From contig NZ_BIMH01000002.1 of NCBI RefSeq assembly GCF_004000985.1, positions 1-64,000 on the forward strand: a DNA stretch of 64,000 nt, given 5' to 3'. Position numbers and translations under genes: made by a program. The stretch comes from Paenibacillus validus NBRC 15382. GTDB lineage: Bacteria > Bacillota > Bacilli > Paenibacillales > NBRC-103111. Positions 53,601 to 62,045 of this stretch are shown one piece after another (positions within the stretch are counted from its first letter, which is position 1; each line of letters opens with the position of its first letter). The notes beneath the pieces are model-generated. The model ran no database searches. It was not told the DNA's origin and saw only the letters and a program-made list of their open reading frames with translations.

Positions 53601-54608
53601 ATCGCTGCTTAACGTGGTCGTTTCAACCAAAGCCCCGTTCTTCTCCGTCTTGAACGAGAGCGTCTCGGCACTTTGCTTCAGGGTGAACGAAACATACTTT
53701 TTCCCGTTCTGCACCTGCAGCTTCCCGCTGTTTCGATCGACATAATCATACATGACCGAAGGTTCATTCGTGCCCTTCTTGTAAATCGTAAACCCGAGCG
53801 TATACTCCCCGTCCTGCAGCGAGCCGGATCCCGGATTGCTTACAATGACCGATGCTTCAAACGCCGCCAGCGCTGCTTGCAGGGAGGCGGCCTCCTGATC
53901 CAGCTTATCCTGAGATTGCTCCTCGGTGCTGTTGGCTAAGCTCTTGGCTTTATTAATCGCCGTCTTCAGCGTATTTTTCGAACCATACGGATACTGCCCG
54001 TCCAAAGTCCCTTCAACAGCCGAATCATGCACATTCTGAGCGACGGTTACTAATGCCTTTAGCGGTTCTTTATCGCCGGCGGGCAATACGCTTACCGTAG
54101 TCGAGGCATCGTTCAGCTCCAGCTTGTTTCCTTGTCCGTTTGTAATGGAGATATCGCTCACTGAAACAGAAGCGGCCTGCGTAAGTGTTTTAGGCTTAAA
54201 CAGAAACACAGCGAAATTTCTCGCGCCCTGATTAAAAGCGAGACCGGCCTTGCCTTCTTTAAGGCTGGTGTAAACTTTAATCTTGCCCGGTGACAGCTCC
54301 GTCAGCACAGGCTCATTGAAGGTATTGTACGGAGCCAAGACCTGTGTTAATTCCAATTGACCGGGATCAAAAGTTACCGTAGCTTCATGCTCGTATACTT
54401 GCTGATAGACGGTGTCTGTCACACCGCTGATGTTAATCGTCGCTCTAAAGGAATTCCCCAAGTAGACGGTTTGAGCAACGGTGTTGGTGTTTAATTTCGC
54501 TTCAGGACCTGCTTCTGCTCCGGCTACCGGAATTTGCAGAGCAGCCAGCAGCACGAACAGCATGAGCAGAATTGAAATATTTTTCTTGAGTAGCCTGTTC
54601 AAAGTCAT
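50601..54608 (-). CDS. S-layer-anchored multi-NEAT heme-binding protein
   Basis: A 1335-residue secreted protein. Signal peptide 1-31; cohesin-like domain about 35-175; a FIVAR-like helical segment 181-255; NEAT-like domain 1 at 264-385, 2 at 388-505, a second FIVAR-like segment 504-580, NEAT 3 at 590-708, 4 at 716-838, Pro/Gly linker 840-872, NEAT 5 at 874-992, NEAT 6 at 1013-1132; three SLH domains about 1156-1325 bind it to the cell wall polymer. The heme Y-x3-Y motif is present in NEAT 1 (Tyr372/Tyr376), 5 (Tyr978/Tyr982) and 6 (Tyr1116/Tyr1120). NEAT 2 and 3 have Y-x3-H (Tyr490/His494, Tyr696/His700), and NEAT 4 lacks both. It is divergent from the hmu-like ABC transporter and has its own Fur box. 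It is likely to capture heme or hemoprotein at the surface. AAGGAG precedes the ATG. Confidence 0.88.
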   Translation of the reverse strand: MTLNRLLKKNISILLMLFVLLAALQIPVAGAEAGPEAKLNTNTVAQTVYLGNSFRATINISGVTDTVYQQVYEHEATVTFDPGQLELTQVLAPYNTFNEPVLTELSPGKIKVYTSLKEGKAGLAFNQGARNFAVFLFKPKTLTQAASVSVSDISITNGQGNKLELNDASTTVSVLPAGDKEPLKALVTVAQNVHDSAVEGTLDGQYPYGSKNTLKTAINKAKSLANSTEEQSQDKLDQEAASLQAALAAFEASVIVSNPGSGSLQDGEYTLGFTIYKKGTNEPSVMYDYVDRNSGKLQVQNGKKYVSFTLKQSAETLSFKTEKNGALVETTTLSSDAATNTRVVQFEVDDLSARLNGWVKVYWVLPAPIGIYDHEYEIELGFGAVSSEYPLQFTALHSTKDQPSSMDNYLLKPGKLIVQQDKKKVSFTVKDSTTVTSLKVEKNGTFVETQVVSTDPAANTRTVEFEVTDLTALLNAQVHISTTMPNGTPYEMDHTIRLKFNIGSKTALNALIADAQAKYHAAVEGSYKGQYPAGSKSELLTAIQAAKKSAENPALSQEQVDNTAAALQQALAKFQAAVHASNPLPANPNDLADGEYMIPFSALHATKEQLSSMENYFLKPGKLTVQQGKKKVSFTVKESSVIPQFQVEQNGVLTDTTIVSTNAANDTRVVQFEIADLTAELKAAVQISTTYNGAPYNMTHSIRLKFDAGSVLTQPVEGAEYTFNIVVTSGDQSGTPANTYLEDSGKLKVQNGKKVVSFKTKSGVQIRKLQKVLASGGTEDILPKTVAKQPGAVKVLAAVNDSQEVQFELEDLTAAYIVNLEVQQGEGTETRSFQIAFSQVTPVATNPGTGTNPGTGPGGGGVSNPPATSNIHGLADGTYSINYRIVKFEKPEQTSVMQDYVVTPGTLTVTNGVMYAAFTLKQSKQITDFKVEQDGSLSDSTVVSTDEKANTRVVQFKVADLTAKTKAWVSIDWPEFNYDHNYDVYITFDKSSLKAAAAGAGATQLEAKPLAEALTNGEYALDFVMNVRGKDQKSVVDEYVLHPAKLTVKDGKSYAAFTLKRSKEMPGFKIEKDDALVDAEVIGTNEQENTRTVQLEIKDAKTKVNAQIQMAIPNQYNGDYHVEILFDANSIKPYVRAQNGNAPKDGDASASKPGQASLNDLENHWAKALIERAVGLGIVNGYEDGSFRPDGQVSRAEFTVMINRALKWEEAAKVPELPFADLDSIPEWVRPSLAQVAGANVISGYEDGTFRADRSIRRAELAVMIVRALGLPLDPNTQLTFEDTDQIPQWAQAHVAAAFQLGMISGRNPNLFAPNESATRAEAVTLILAMLNHVK

Positions 54609-54677
54609 TACTCTCCTTGTTCACAATGAAGTATGGGAATGTCTCACGTCATGCTTTGCGATTCCAGATAAAATTCA

Positions 54678-54696
54678 GATAATGATTATCATTCTT
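54678..54696. promoter_or_regulatory. Fur box for the NEAT protein gene
   Basis: GATAATGATTATCATTCTT matches 16-17 of the 19-base Fur consensus GATAATGATWATCATTATC. It lies 69-88 bases upstream of the NEAT protein start. No other element is apparent between here and the second box at 54974 (54697-54971). Confidence 0.8.
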
Positions 54697-54971
54697 AATA
54701 AAAAAGCTAAAAAAAAATAACCCTTGTTTATCTTCCAACTAAAACGCCGCTAAATAAGCCATATTGTTCCGGCTTCCCTCCGATAAACAAAAATTTACCA
54801 ACTGTGTCCCGCCTACGAGATGATCTTATATTAGCCGCTTTCATTTTGTCAATCACTTTATGGCCATCTATTTCCTGTATAAACTTTAAAAATTACAGGC
54901 AAATTCAGCACGGTCGGGTCTGATAATTGCCAGAATAAGTTTTTAATTGGATAAAAATTTCTAAATAATAG

Positions 54972-55000
54972 TTGACAATGATAATCATTTTCAACTATCT
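54972..55000 (+). promoter_or_regulatory. Fur-controlled promoter of the heme transporter operon
   Basis: TTGACA (-35, 54972-54977) is followed 17 bases later by CTATCT (-10). The Fur box GACAATGATAATCATTTTC (54974-54992) covers the -35 and spacer, giving iron-dependent repression. Confidence 0.75.
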
Positions 55001-55049
55001 TTTTATTATACTGTGTATTCCCCCTACATCGTCAGACAGGAGGCCTTTC

Positions 55050-56027
55050 ATGAAATTTAAATGGGTTGCCTTTATGGCACTTTCTCTCTCGGTAATTATA
55101 GGCTGCGGGCAAACCGCAACCCCCGATTCCGCCCGGCCTGTAACGGGGGCAAACGCGGCCTCCGAAACCGCTCCCAAATCTGCTGCCGTATCCGTCCAGG
55201 ATTTTGCAGGCCGTACGGTAAGCTTTCAGGCTGTCCCCCAACAAATTGTCGCGCTAAGCAGCGGAGAGATGGATATTGTATACGCACTTGGCGGCCAGCT
55301 GGTCGGCAGACCGACCACTTCGGCGCCTCTTGCAGTAAAGGAAGCCGAGAAGGTCCAACAAATCGGGACGACGCACGGCATCGATTTGGAAAAAATCGCA
55401 TTAGTCAGCCCTGATCTTGTCCTTGGCAATCATCCGATGAACACGAAGGATATTCCGAGTATTGAAAGTATCGGAGCGAAGATGGTGCTCACTTCGGCCA
55501 ATTCGGTCGAGGACATCAAAAAACAAATAGCGCTGATCGGCCAATTGCTGCAAAAGGACGATAAAGCCCGGGAGCTGATTGGGAGCATCGATAAGAAGCT
55601 GACGGAGCTCCAGCATAATCGCGCTGCCGAAAAACCGAGAGTTCTCCTCGTGTATGGAGCTCCGGGGACGTATATGGCCGCCTTGAACAATTCGTTGAGC
55701 GGCGACATGCTCGTCATGGCGGGAGGAGAAAACATTGCCGCCGACTACCCGAAGCTGGAGAACTATCCGCAATACGCCCAATTAAACACGGAAAAAATCA
55801 TACAGTCCGATCCGCAGCTCATCCTGCTGATGAGCCACGGAAACCCGGAGACCGTGAAGGAAGGATTCGTGAAAGAAATGCAGCAGAACGCGGCTTGGAC
55901 CAGCTTGGACGCCGTGAAGCAAAACCGCATCGAAGTGCTGCCGTCCGATCTGTTCGGCACAAATCCCGGCACGAGAGTCATTGAAGCGCTCGATTTGCTG
56001 CAAAAGCTGCTTCAATCCGCGAAATGA
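55050..56027 (+). CDS. Heme/iron ABC transporter substrate-binding lipoprotein (HmuT/IsdE-like)
   Basis: A 325-residue class III binding protein. Lipobox SVIIGC (Cys19), then a Thr/Ala-rich tether and the bilobal fold: VQDFAGRTVSFQAVPQQIVALSS, LEKIALVSPDLVLGNHPMN, LVYGAPGTYMAALNNSLSGD and YPQYAQLNTEKIIQSDPQLI. Possible axial ligands are His in IGTTHGIDLEK and His in LLMSHGNPETV (inferred from IsdE-like positions, not proven). GAGG precedes the ATG at 55050; the reading frame extends 26 codons upstream through the promoter but has no ribosome site. First gene of the heme operon. Confidence 0.85.
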   Translation: MKFKWVAFMALSLSVIIGCGQTATPDSARPVTGANAASETAPKSAAVSVQDFAGRTVSFQAVPQQIVALSSGEMDIVYALGGQLVGRPTTSAPLAVKEAEKVQQIGTTHGIDLEKIALVSPDLVLGNHPMNTKDIPSIESIGAKMVLTSANSVEDIKKQIALIGQLLQKDDKARELIGSIDKKLTELQHNRAAEKPRVLLVYGAPGTYMAALNNSLSGDMLVMAGGENIAADYPKLENYPQYAQLNTEKIIQSDPQLILLMSHGNPETVKEGFVKEMQQNAAWTSLDAVKQNRIEVLPSDLFGTNPGTRVIEALDLLQKLLQSAK

Positions 56028-57028
56028 CGGTCATGAAGGCAGATCGACGCAACATGCGAAGAAAAGGGCTCGTCATACTGGCCCCTCTTCTGCTGCTTCT
56101 GGCTACTTTTTATGGCCTGTCCTACGGATCAGTCCCGATATCGCTCCAGGAAATTTGGGCGGTCTTCACAACCGACAGCCAACCTTTGCACGAAAAAATC
56201 ATCTATAACCTAAGATTCCCCAGGGTTCTGATCGGATTGTTGGTCGGCGCCTGTCTAGCCGCTTCCGGCGCTCTGCTTCAAGGCGTGATGAAAAACCCGT
56301 TGGCCGATCCGGGCGTTATCGGAGTGTCAGCCGGCGGGGGTCTCGCGGCCATTATTTCAATGATCGTTTTTCCGCAATACAGCTATCTGCTACCGGCGGT
56401 GGCATTTCTCGGTTCTCTGGCAACATCCATCGTCATCTACCTGCTGGCTTGGGATAAGGGGGCGTCCCCGCTTAAAATCGTTTTGGCGGGAGTCGCCATC
56501 AATGCTCTGCTAGGCGCCGGAACCAACGGATTCATGGTCGTCTTCAGCGATCGCGTGCAGGCCGTCTTGCCTTGGCTTGCCGGCGGGCTCAGCGGAAAAA
56601 GCTGGCATCATCTTTCCTTCATGGCCCCTTACGCTATTGCTGGCCTTGCCGCATGCGTATTTGCGATAAAACCGTCCAATCTCATGCTATTAGGAGACGA
56701 TTCGGCTCAATTGCTGGGCCAACGGGTTGAGGCGCAGCGGCTTTTTATTATTTTATTGTCGTCCTTATTGGCCGGTACGGCCGTCAGCGTCGGGGGGTTA
56801 ATCGGCTTTGTCGGATTAGTCGTTCCGCACGCGATCCGTATTCTTGTCGGGGACGACTACCGTTACTTGCTTCCGCTTTCCGTCATCGGGGGAGCGAGTC
56901 TTGTCGTGCTCGCCGATACGATCGCCCGCTCGTGGTTTGATCCGATCGAGCTTCCCGTCGGCATTCTGCTGGCCGCCTTAGGCGCACCGTTCTTTCTATA
57001 CTTGCTGAAGAAACGGAGAATCGCATGA
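56024..57028 (+). CDS. FecCD-family heme/iron ABC transporter permease
   Basis: A 334-residue permease with about 9-10 transmembrane helices and typical FecCD motifs RFPRVLIGLLVGACLAASGA, LLQGVMKNPLADPGVIGVSAG, AGTAVSVGGLIGFVGLVVPH and LPVGILLAALGAPFFL. It exports no solute; it imports heme or siderophore iron with the ATPase downstream. ATGA overlap with the binding protein gene implies coupled translation. Confidence 0.9.
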   Translation: MTVMKADRRNMRRKGLVILAPLLLLLATFYGLSYGSVPISLQEIWAVFTTDSQPLHEKIIYNLRFPRVLIGLLVGACLAASGALLQGVMKNPLADPGVIGVSAGGGLAAIISMIVFPQYSYLLPAVAFLGSLATSIVIYLLAWDKGASPLKIVLAGVAINALLGAGTNGFMVVFSDRVQAVLPWLAGGLSGKSWHHLSFMAPYAIAGLAACVFAIKPSNLMLLGDDSAQLLGQRVEAQRLFIILLSSLLAGTAVSVGGLIGFVGLVVPHAIRILVGDDYRYLLPLSVIGGASLVVLADTIARSWFDPIELPVGILLAALGAPFFLYLLKKRRIA

Positions 57029-57801
57029 TGACAGCTATCCAAACCGAGCATCTTCACTATCAATCCGGCGCTTTTCAGCTGCGTGACATTACGGTTTCGT
57101 TTCCGCGAGAGCAAATGACGGCGATCGTCGGTCCGAACGGATCGGGCAAATCCACGCTGCTGAAAGTGATTACCCGGCTGCTTCATGCCGATCAAGGAGA
57201 ACTGTATGTAGACAACAGGAAGGCTGCGGAATTCACAACGATCCAATATGCCAGAACGTTATCCATGCTGACTCAATCCAGGCATTCACTGCCCGATTTG
57301 ACCGTCCGGGAGCTGGTCTCCTACGGCCGCTCCCCGTACAAGCGGATCTTCGACCGGATGACATCCAACGATGAACATATTGTAGATTGGGCGATGGATG
57401 TTACCGGCACCCGGAGATACGAGCAGCGGATGTTCCATACTTTATCGGGAGGTGAACAGCAAAAAGCGCGCATTGCCATGGCTTTAGCGCAAAAAACGAA
57501 CATCGTTCTGCTAGATGAACCCACCACGTTTCTCGATATTGCGCATCAGTTGGATGTCATGGAAATGCTGCGGAAGATTCATCAGGAGCATAAGCTCACC
57601 ATCGTCATGGTGCTGCACGATCTTCAGCAGGCGGTCCATTACTGCCATTATTTGATCGCCATGAAGAATGGCCGGATCCAGACAACAGGTAAGCCTAAGG
57701 ACGTACTCAGTCCGGAATTTTTGAAGGATGTTTATCAAATCGAAGCAAAGGTCAAATTCGAAGATGAATATCCGATTATTATCCCCATTCGAAAACAATA
57801 A
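57025..57801 (+). CDS. Heme/iron ABC transporter ATP-binding protein
   Basis: A 258-residue single-NBD ATPase of the FecE type: Walker A GPNGSGKST, Q-loop LTQSRH, signature LSGGEQQKARIAMALAQ, Walker B IVLLDEPTTFLDIAHQLD, H-loop VLHDLQQAVHY. ATGATG at 57025 overlaps the permease stop. Third gene of the four-gene operon; a monooxygenase gene follows after 15 bases. Confidence 0.92.
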   Translation: MMTAIQTEHLHYQSGAFQLRDITVSFPREQMTAIVGPNGSGKSTLLKVITRLLHADQGELYVDNRKAAEFTTIQYARTLSMLTQSRHSLPDLTVRELVSYGRSPYKRIFDRMTSNDEHIVDWAMDVTGTRRYEQRMFHTLSGGEQQKARIAMALAQKTNIVLLDEPTTFLDIAHQLDVMEMLRKIHQEHKLTIVMVLHDLQQAVHYCHYLIAMKNGRIQTTGKPKDVLSPEFLKDVYQIEAKVKFEDEYPIIIPIRKQ

Positions 57802-57816
57802 AAAGGAGCGGTACAC

Positions 57817-58137
57817 ATGGTCATCGTGACGAACAAATCGCAAATCACCAAAGGAAACGCGCATAAGTTAATCGAACGGTTCGATAAGGTAGGCAAAGTG
57901 GAATACATGGATGGCTTTCTGGGTCTGGAGGTGCTGCTGACCGAGAATACGCCCGAATACGATGAGGTCACTGTAAGCACACGTTGGAATCAGAAGGAGG
58001 ATTTTCAGGCCTGGACGCGAAGCGAAGCGTTCCGGGAAGCCCATTCCCATCGTGGAGGCATGCCGGAATATATTATTTCCAATCAGATCTCGTTCTACGA
58101 CGTAAAGATCGTCAGAGAGCCTATCAAGGCAAGTTAA
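57817..58137 (+). CDS. isdG: IsdG-family heme-degrading monooxygenase
   Basis: A 106-residue ABM-fold enzyme that opens heme in the cytoplasm to release iron. The catalytic triad of the IsdG/IsdI family is intact: Asn6 in IVTNKSQI, Trp66 in [14 protein letters not shown] and His76 in the same segment; spacing equals that of IsdI (N6, W66, H76). AAGGAG precedes the ATG. The gene closes the heme transporter operon, making the imported ligand heme rather than a siderophore. The name is the closest family name, not proof of orthology; HmoA-like is an alternative. Confidence 0.88.
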   Translation: MVIVTNKSQITKGNAHKLIERFDKVGKVEYMDGFLGLEVLLTENTPEYDEVTVSTRWNQKEDFQAWTRSEAFREAHSHRGGMPEYIISNQISFYDVKIVREPIKAS

Positions 58138-58146
58138 TGATCCGTG

Positions 58147-58187
58147 AACCGGCCTCATGTCTCAAGTCACGAGACGAGAGGCCGGTT
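58147..58187. terminator. Large hairpin between the heme operon and the peptide transporter operon
   Basis: AACCGGCCTC-at-GTCTC pairs with GAGAC-ga-GAGGCCGGTT around AAGTCAC (15 bp with a 2 x 2 internal loop). It lies 10 bases past the heme monooxygenase stop and serves as a shared terminator for the convergent operons. Short T-run. Confidence 0.7.
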
Positions 58188-58211
58188 TAGTCCGTTGAAT
58201 GAAGCATGGGC

Positions 58212-59183
58212 TTACGGGTACAAGTGGCAGGCGGCCTGATGCTCGTGCCCTAGCGGGAGCATGCCCGGCCTTTCGGTTCTGCACACGTCCATGACCTTCG
58301 GGCAGCGGGGGGCAAACACGCATCCTTTCGGCGGATTCGCCGGGGAAGGCACGTCTCCCTGCAAAATGATCCTTTCCCGCTTCCTTTGCGGATTCGCTGA
58401 CGGAACCGCGGACAGCAAAGCCTGCGTGTACGGGTGGCGCGGATTTTTAAACAAATCGTCCGTTTTGCCGAGCTCGACCATGCGTCCCAAGTACATCACC
58501 CCTACCCGATCGCTGAGATGGCGAACGACCGAGAGATCGTGGGAAATAAATATATAGGTCAGATGAAGGGCTTTCTGCAAATCCTGCATCAGGTTCAAAA
58601 CCTGGGACTGCACGGAAACGTCGAGAGCGGATACCGGCTCGTCGGCTACGATCAGCTCGGGCTTTAAACTGAGGGCGCGGGCAATGCAGATGCGCTGCCT
58701 TTGCCCACCGCTGAACTCATGGGGATAGCGGCTTGCATGGGAGGCGTTCAGCCCGACCAATTCCAGAATCTCCGCTACTTTCTGCTCCTTTTCCCTGGCA
58801 TGGATCAAATGATGAACGAGAAGCGGCTCGCTGATCAGATCGCCTACCGTCATCCGCGGATTCAGCGAAGCGTACGGGTCCTGAAAGACCATTTGGATAT
58901 CTCTTCGCAGCTTTCTCATACGTTCTCCGCTCAATCCCGTAATCTCGGTGTTGTTATAATAAATTTGGCCCTCCGTCGCCTCCAGCAGCTTGAGAATCAA
59001 ACGCCCCGTTGTCGATTTTCCGCAGCCGGACTCCCCGACAATACCCAGCGTTTCCCCTTTGCGCACGGAGAAAGACACATCATCCACCGCTTTAACATAC
59101 CCCGTCACTCTATTCAGCAGCCCGCCCCGAATTTCAAAGTACTTTTTCAGGTTCTTGACTTCCAACAACGCAGTTTGACTCAT
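58212..59183 (-). CDS. Peptide ABC transporter ATP-binding protein (DppF/OppF)
   Basis: A 323-residue ATPase: Walker [13 protein letters not shown], signature [17 protein letters not shown], Walker [15 protein letters not shown], and the C-terminal oligo_HPY domain with the [20 protein letters not shown] cysteine motif (iron-sulfur-like site). The ATG at 59183 behind GGAGGAGG is chosen; it overlaps the DppD gene by 50 bases. Last gene of the dppABCDF-like operon. Confidence 0.88.
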   Translation of the reverse strand: MSQTALLEVKNLKKYFEIRGGLLNRVTGYVKAVDDVSFSVRKGETLGIVGESGCGKSTTGRLILKLLEATEGQIYYNNTEITGLSGERMRKLRRDIQMVFQDPYASLNPRMTVGDLISEPLLVHHLIHAREKEQKVAEILELVGLNASHASRYPHEFSGGQRQRICIARALSLKPELIVADEPVSALDVSVQSQVLNLMQDLQKALHLTYIFISHDLSVVRHLSDRVGVMYLGRMVELGKTDDLFKNPRHPYTQALLSAVPSANPQRKRERIILQGDVPSPANPPKGCVFAPRCPKVMDVCRTERPGMLPLGHEHQAACHLYP

Positions 59184-60165
59184 TACAGGCACCTCCTCCG
59201 TCATACAGCCAGCAGCGGCAGCTGTGTCCATCCTTCATCTGTATCAATTCCGGATTATGCGTGAAGCATTGCTCCATCGCATGCTTGCACCTTGGCGCAA
59301 ACCGGCACCCTTGAGGCATATTCGCAAGCGCAGGCACTTGACCTGGAATTGAATTCAGCCGTTCGAGCTTGCGATCCAGCTGCGGAATCGATTCGAGGAG
59401 GCCTATCGTATACGGATGCTTCGGCTCCTGGAATAAGCTGCCTACATCGGCTTCCTCCACCACCTGGCCGGCATACATCACGAGCACACGGTCGCACATT
59501 TCCGCGACAACCCCAAGATCATGCGTGATAAGCAAAATCGATGTCCCGGTTTGTTCCCTCATCTGTCGCATCAAATCAAGTATTTGCGCTTGTATCGTGA
59601 CATCCAGCGCCGTCGTAGGCTCATCCGCAATTAACAGCTTGGGCTGGCAGGCAAGCGCCATCGCGATCATCACCCGCTGTCGCATCCCGCCCGATAATTG
59701 GTACGGATAGGACTTCGCAATCGCTTCAGGGCGAGGAATGCCCACCTTCCCTAATATTTCCACCGTTAACGCCCGCGCCTCCCGTTTGCTTACGTCACGA
59801 TGCAGCAGAATCACTTCGTCGATCTGCTTGCCGATCGTAAAGATCGGGTTTAACGATGTCATCGGCTCTTGAAAGATGATGGAGATCTCGTTCCCTCGCA
59901 GATCCCTCATCTGACGATCGGTCAGCTCTAAAATTTCGGAATCTTCGAAACGGATATTCCCTTCAATCCTGCAAGCCGGTTGACCGGGCAGCAAACGCAT
60001 AATCGACATGGAGGTCACCGATTTCCCGCACCCGGACTCGCCCACCAGTCCGACGGTTTCGCCTTCCTTCACGGAAAACGAAACACCCGAGACCGCCGTA
60101 ACCTGTGCATCCCGGGAACGAAACCGGATTTGTAAATTGTCCACTTCCAGCAGCTTTTTAGCCAT
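59134..60165 (-). CDS. Peptide ABC transporter ATP-binding protein (DppD/OppD)
   Basis: A 343-residue ATPase with Walker [47 protein letters not shown] and a C-terminal [14 protein letters not shown] oligo_HPY cysteine motif. The ATG at 60165 behind AAGGAGG is preferred to an upstream start at 60231. Overlaps the DppF gene. Confidence 0.88.
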   Translation of the reverse strand: MAKKLLEVDNLQIRFRSRDAQVTAVSGVSFSVKEGETVGLVGESGCGKSVTSMSIMRLLPGQPACRIEGNIRFEDSEILELTDRQMRDLRGNEISIIFQEPMTSLNPIFTIGKQIDEVILLHRDVSKREARALTVEILGKVGIPRPEAIAKSYPYQLSGGMRQRVMIAMALACQPKLLIADEPTTALDVTIQAQILDLMRQMREQTGTSILLITHDLGVVAEMCDRVLVMYAGQVVEEADVGSLFQEPKHPYTIGLLESIPQLDRKLERLNSIPGQVPALANMPQGCRFAPRCKHAMEQCFTHNPELIQMKDGHSCRCWLYDGGGACNESNCVVGSQEPEKVL

Positions 60166-60178
60166 CCTGACCGCCTCC

Positions 60179-61081
60179 TTATTCCGTAATCTTTCGGTCC
60201 AGCGCATCCCGCACCGAATCGCCGAGCACATTGAACGCCAGACAGGTGACGAGAATAGCCAGCCCCGGGAAGATCGCGACGTGAGGTGCCGATGTCATAC
60301 TCCCGCGTCCGGAGCTGAGCATCGCGCCCCATTCGGGGGTCGGCGGCTGCGCCCCCATACCGAGAAAGGACAACGAGGCCGCAATCAGAATCGCCGAGCC
60401 GATACGCATGGTCAAGTAAACCAGGACGACGGACAGCGTACCCGGAAAAATATGCTTCCATATAATCGCGCTGTCTTTAACACCAATCGCCCGCGCCGCT
60501 TCGATATACGTCATGCTTTTGAGAGACAGCGTATTGCCCCGAACAATGCGGATAAAGATCGGAACGGTGAAAATAGCTACGGCCACGACAACATTGGCAA
60601 GTCCCGGTCCCAAAATCGCAATAATGGCGATGGCCAGCAGAATCCCCGGAAAAGCAAACAGCACGTCGCAAACGCGCATAACCATGGAGTCGTATCTGCC
60701 TCCGTAATACCCGGCGGTAAGACCAAAAAATGTTCCTATTGAAGCACCGAAGAGAACCGACAGCAATCCCACCGATAAGGAAATGCGCGTTCCGGATACG
60801 ATCCGGCTGAATATATCCCGGCCGAATTCGTCGGTACCGGCCCAATGCTTCAAGGATGGCGCTTCCAAAACTGCGTTGTAGTCGGGAGCTGCGGGATCGT
60901 AGCTGACGAGCTGAGGCCCGATCAGCGAGATGACGAACAACAGGAGTACAATCAGAAGAGCGGCCACCCCGATCTTCTGTCTTTGGAAATTGCGGACAAA
61001 CCGGCGAAAGGGGGACTCCGCAGGGGCTGCCTTTTGCGTTAACGTGTCGGTTATACCGGTAGATGCAGCAGTCTTCGACAT
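60179..61081 (-). CDS. Peptide ABC transporter permease (DppC/OppC)
   Basis: A 300-residue permease. N-terminal cytoplasmic tail then TM1 at about 35-55, PAAPDYNAVLEAPSLKHWAGTDEFGRD (OppC_N), and a BPD_transp_1 core ending in the coupling motif EWGAMLSSGRGSMTSAPH. GGAGGGAG precedes the ATG. Downstream of DppB and upstream of DppD. Confidence 0.88.
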   Translation of the reverse strand: MSKTAASTGITDTLTQKAAPAESPFRRFVRNFQRQKIGVAALLIVLLLFVISLIGPQLVSYDPAAPDYNAVLEAPSLKHWAGTDEFGRDIFSRIVSGTRISLSVGLLSVLFGASIGTFFGLTAGYYGGRYDSMVMRVCDVLFAFPGILLAIAIIAILGPGLANVVVAVAIFTVPIFIRIVRGNTLSLKSMTYIEAARAIGVKDSAIIWKHIFPGTLSVVLVYLTMRIGSAILIAASLSFLGMGAQPPTPEWGAMLSSGRGSMTSAPHVAIFPGLAILVTCLAFNVLGDSVRDALDRKITE

Positions 61082-61093
61082 AGTCTCTCCCTC

Positions 61094-62017
61094 CTATCGA
61101 ACGAGTCGAATTTGCGGGTTCAAAGTGGCATAAATAATATCGACGAACAAATTAATGAGCATAAACTCCAAGGCAAAAAGCAGCAGCTCCGCCTGGATGA
61201 CGGGGTAATCGCGGAAATTGACGGCATCGATCAACAGCCGCCCCATCCCCGGCCAGGAGAACACCGCTTCGACGACCACGGAACCGCCAAGCAAAAAACC
61301 GAACTGAAGTCCGGTCATCGTGACAACCGGAATCAGTCCATTGCGCAGCGCGTGCGACCAGACGACCACAGCTTCTCTCGCCCCTTTGGCCCTCGCCGTC
61401 CTGACGTAATCCTCCCTCAAGCTTTCAAGCAGACTTGTGCGGGTGAATCGTGCAATGACGGCTGCGACCCCGGAGCCCAGCGTGATGGCCGGCAAAATCA
61501 CATGCTGGAACGATCCGCTTCCTCCTGAAGGCAGCCAGCCGAGCTGAACGGCGAAAAGCTCGACAAGCAAAATCCCCAGCCAAAACGAAGGCATCGAGAT
61601 TCCCGTGATCGCCGCTATCATCGCTAACCGATCCTGCCATTTGCCCCTGTGTGTGGCTGCGATGACCCCAAACAACAATCCAGCGCATATCGCCCACACC
61701 ATGCTGTACATGGTCAGCTCGAGCGTTGCCGAGAAACGTTCGACAATCATGGTGTGGACGGGCTCTTGCGTCCGAAAGGAAACGCCGAAGTTTCCTTGTA
61801 AAGCGTTGATAAAGAAGTTAGCGAATTGTACGTAAAGCGGCTGATCCAGACCGAGCTTCGCGCGGGTGTTCTCCACATCCTGCACCGATGCGTCCGGACC
61901 CGCAACAATGCGGGCCGGATCACCGGGAATGAGATGAATGAAGAAAAAGATGACGATCGAGACGATCAGCAGGATCGGAAGCATCGCAGCCAAACGTCTG
62001 CATATATAGATAAGCAT
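61094..62017 (-). CDS. Peptide ABC transporter permease (DppB/OppB)
   Basis: A 307-residue permease with typical DppB N-terminus MLIYICRRLAAMLPILLIVS and the conserved IPGDPARIVAGPDAS and MTGLQFGFLLGGSVVVEAVF segments. The ATG at 62017 with GGAGGAG is preferred over the in-frame GTG at 62023. Second gene of the operon after the binding protein. Confidence 0.88.
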   Translation of the reverse strand: MLIYICRRLAAMLPILLIVSIVIFFFIHLIPGDPARIVAGPDASVQDVENTRAKLGLDQPLYVQFANFFINALQGNFGVSFRTQEPVHTMIVERFSATLELTMYSMVWAICAGLLFGVIAATHRGKWQDRLAMIAAITGISMPSFWLGILLVELFAVQLGWLPSGGSGSFQHVILPAITLGSGVAAVIARFTRTSLLESLREDYVRTARAKGAREAVVVWSHALRNGLIPVVTMTGLQFGFLLGGSVVVEAVFSWPGMGRLLIDAVNFRDYPVIQAELLLFALEFMLINLFVDIIYATLNPQIRLVR

Positions 62018-62045
62018 GACCACTCCTCCTCATTCGGCATCTGCA

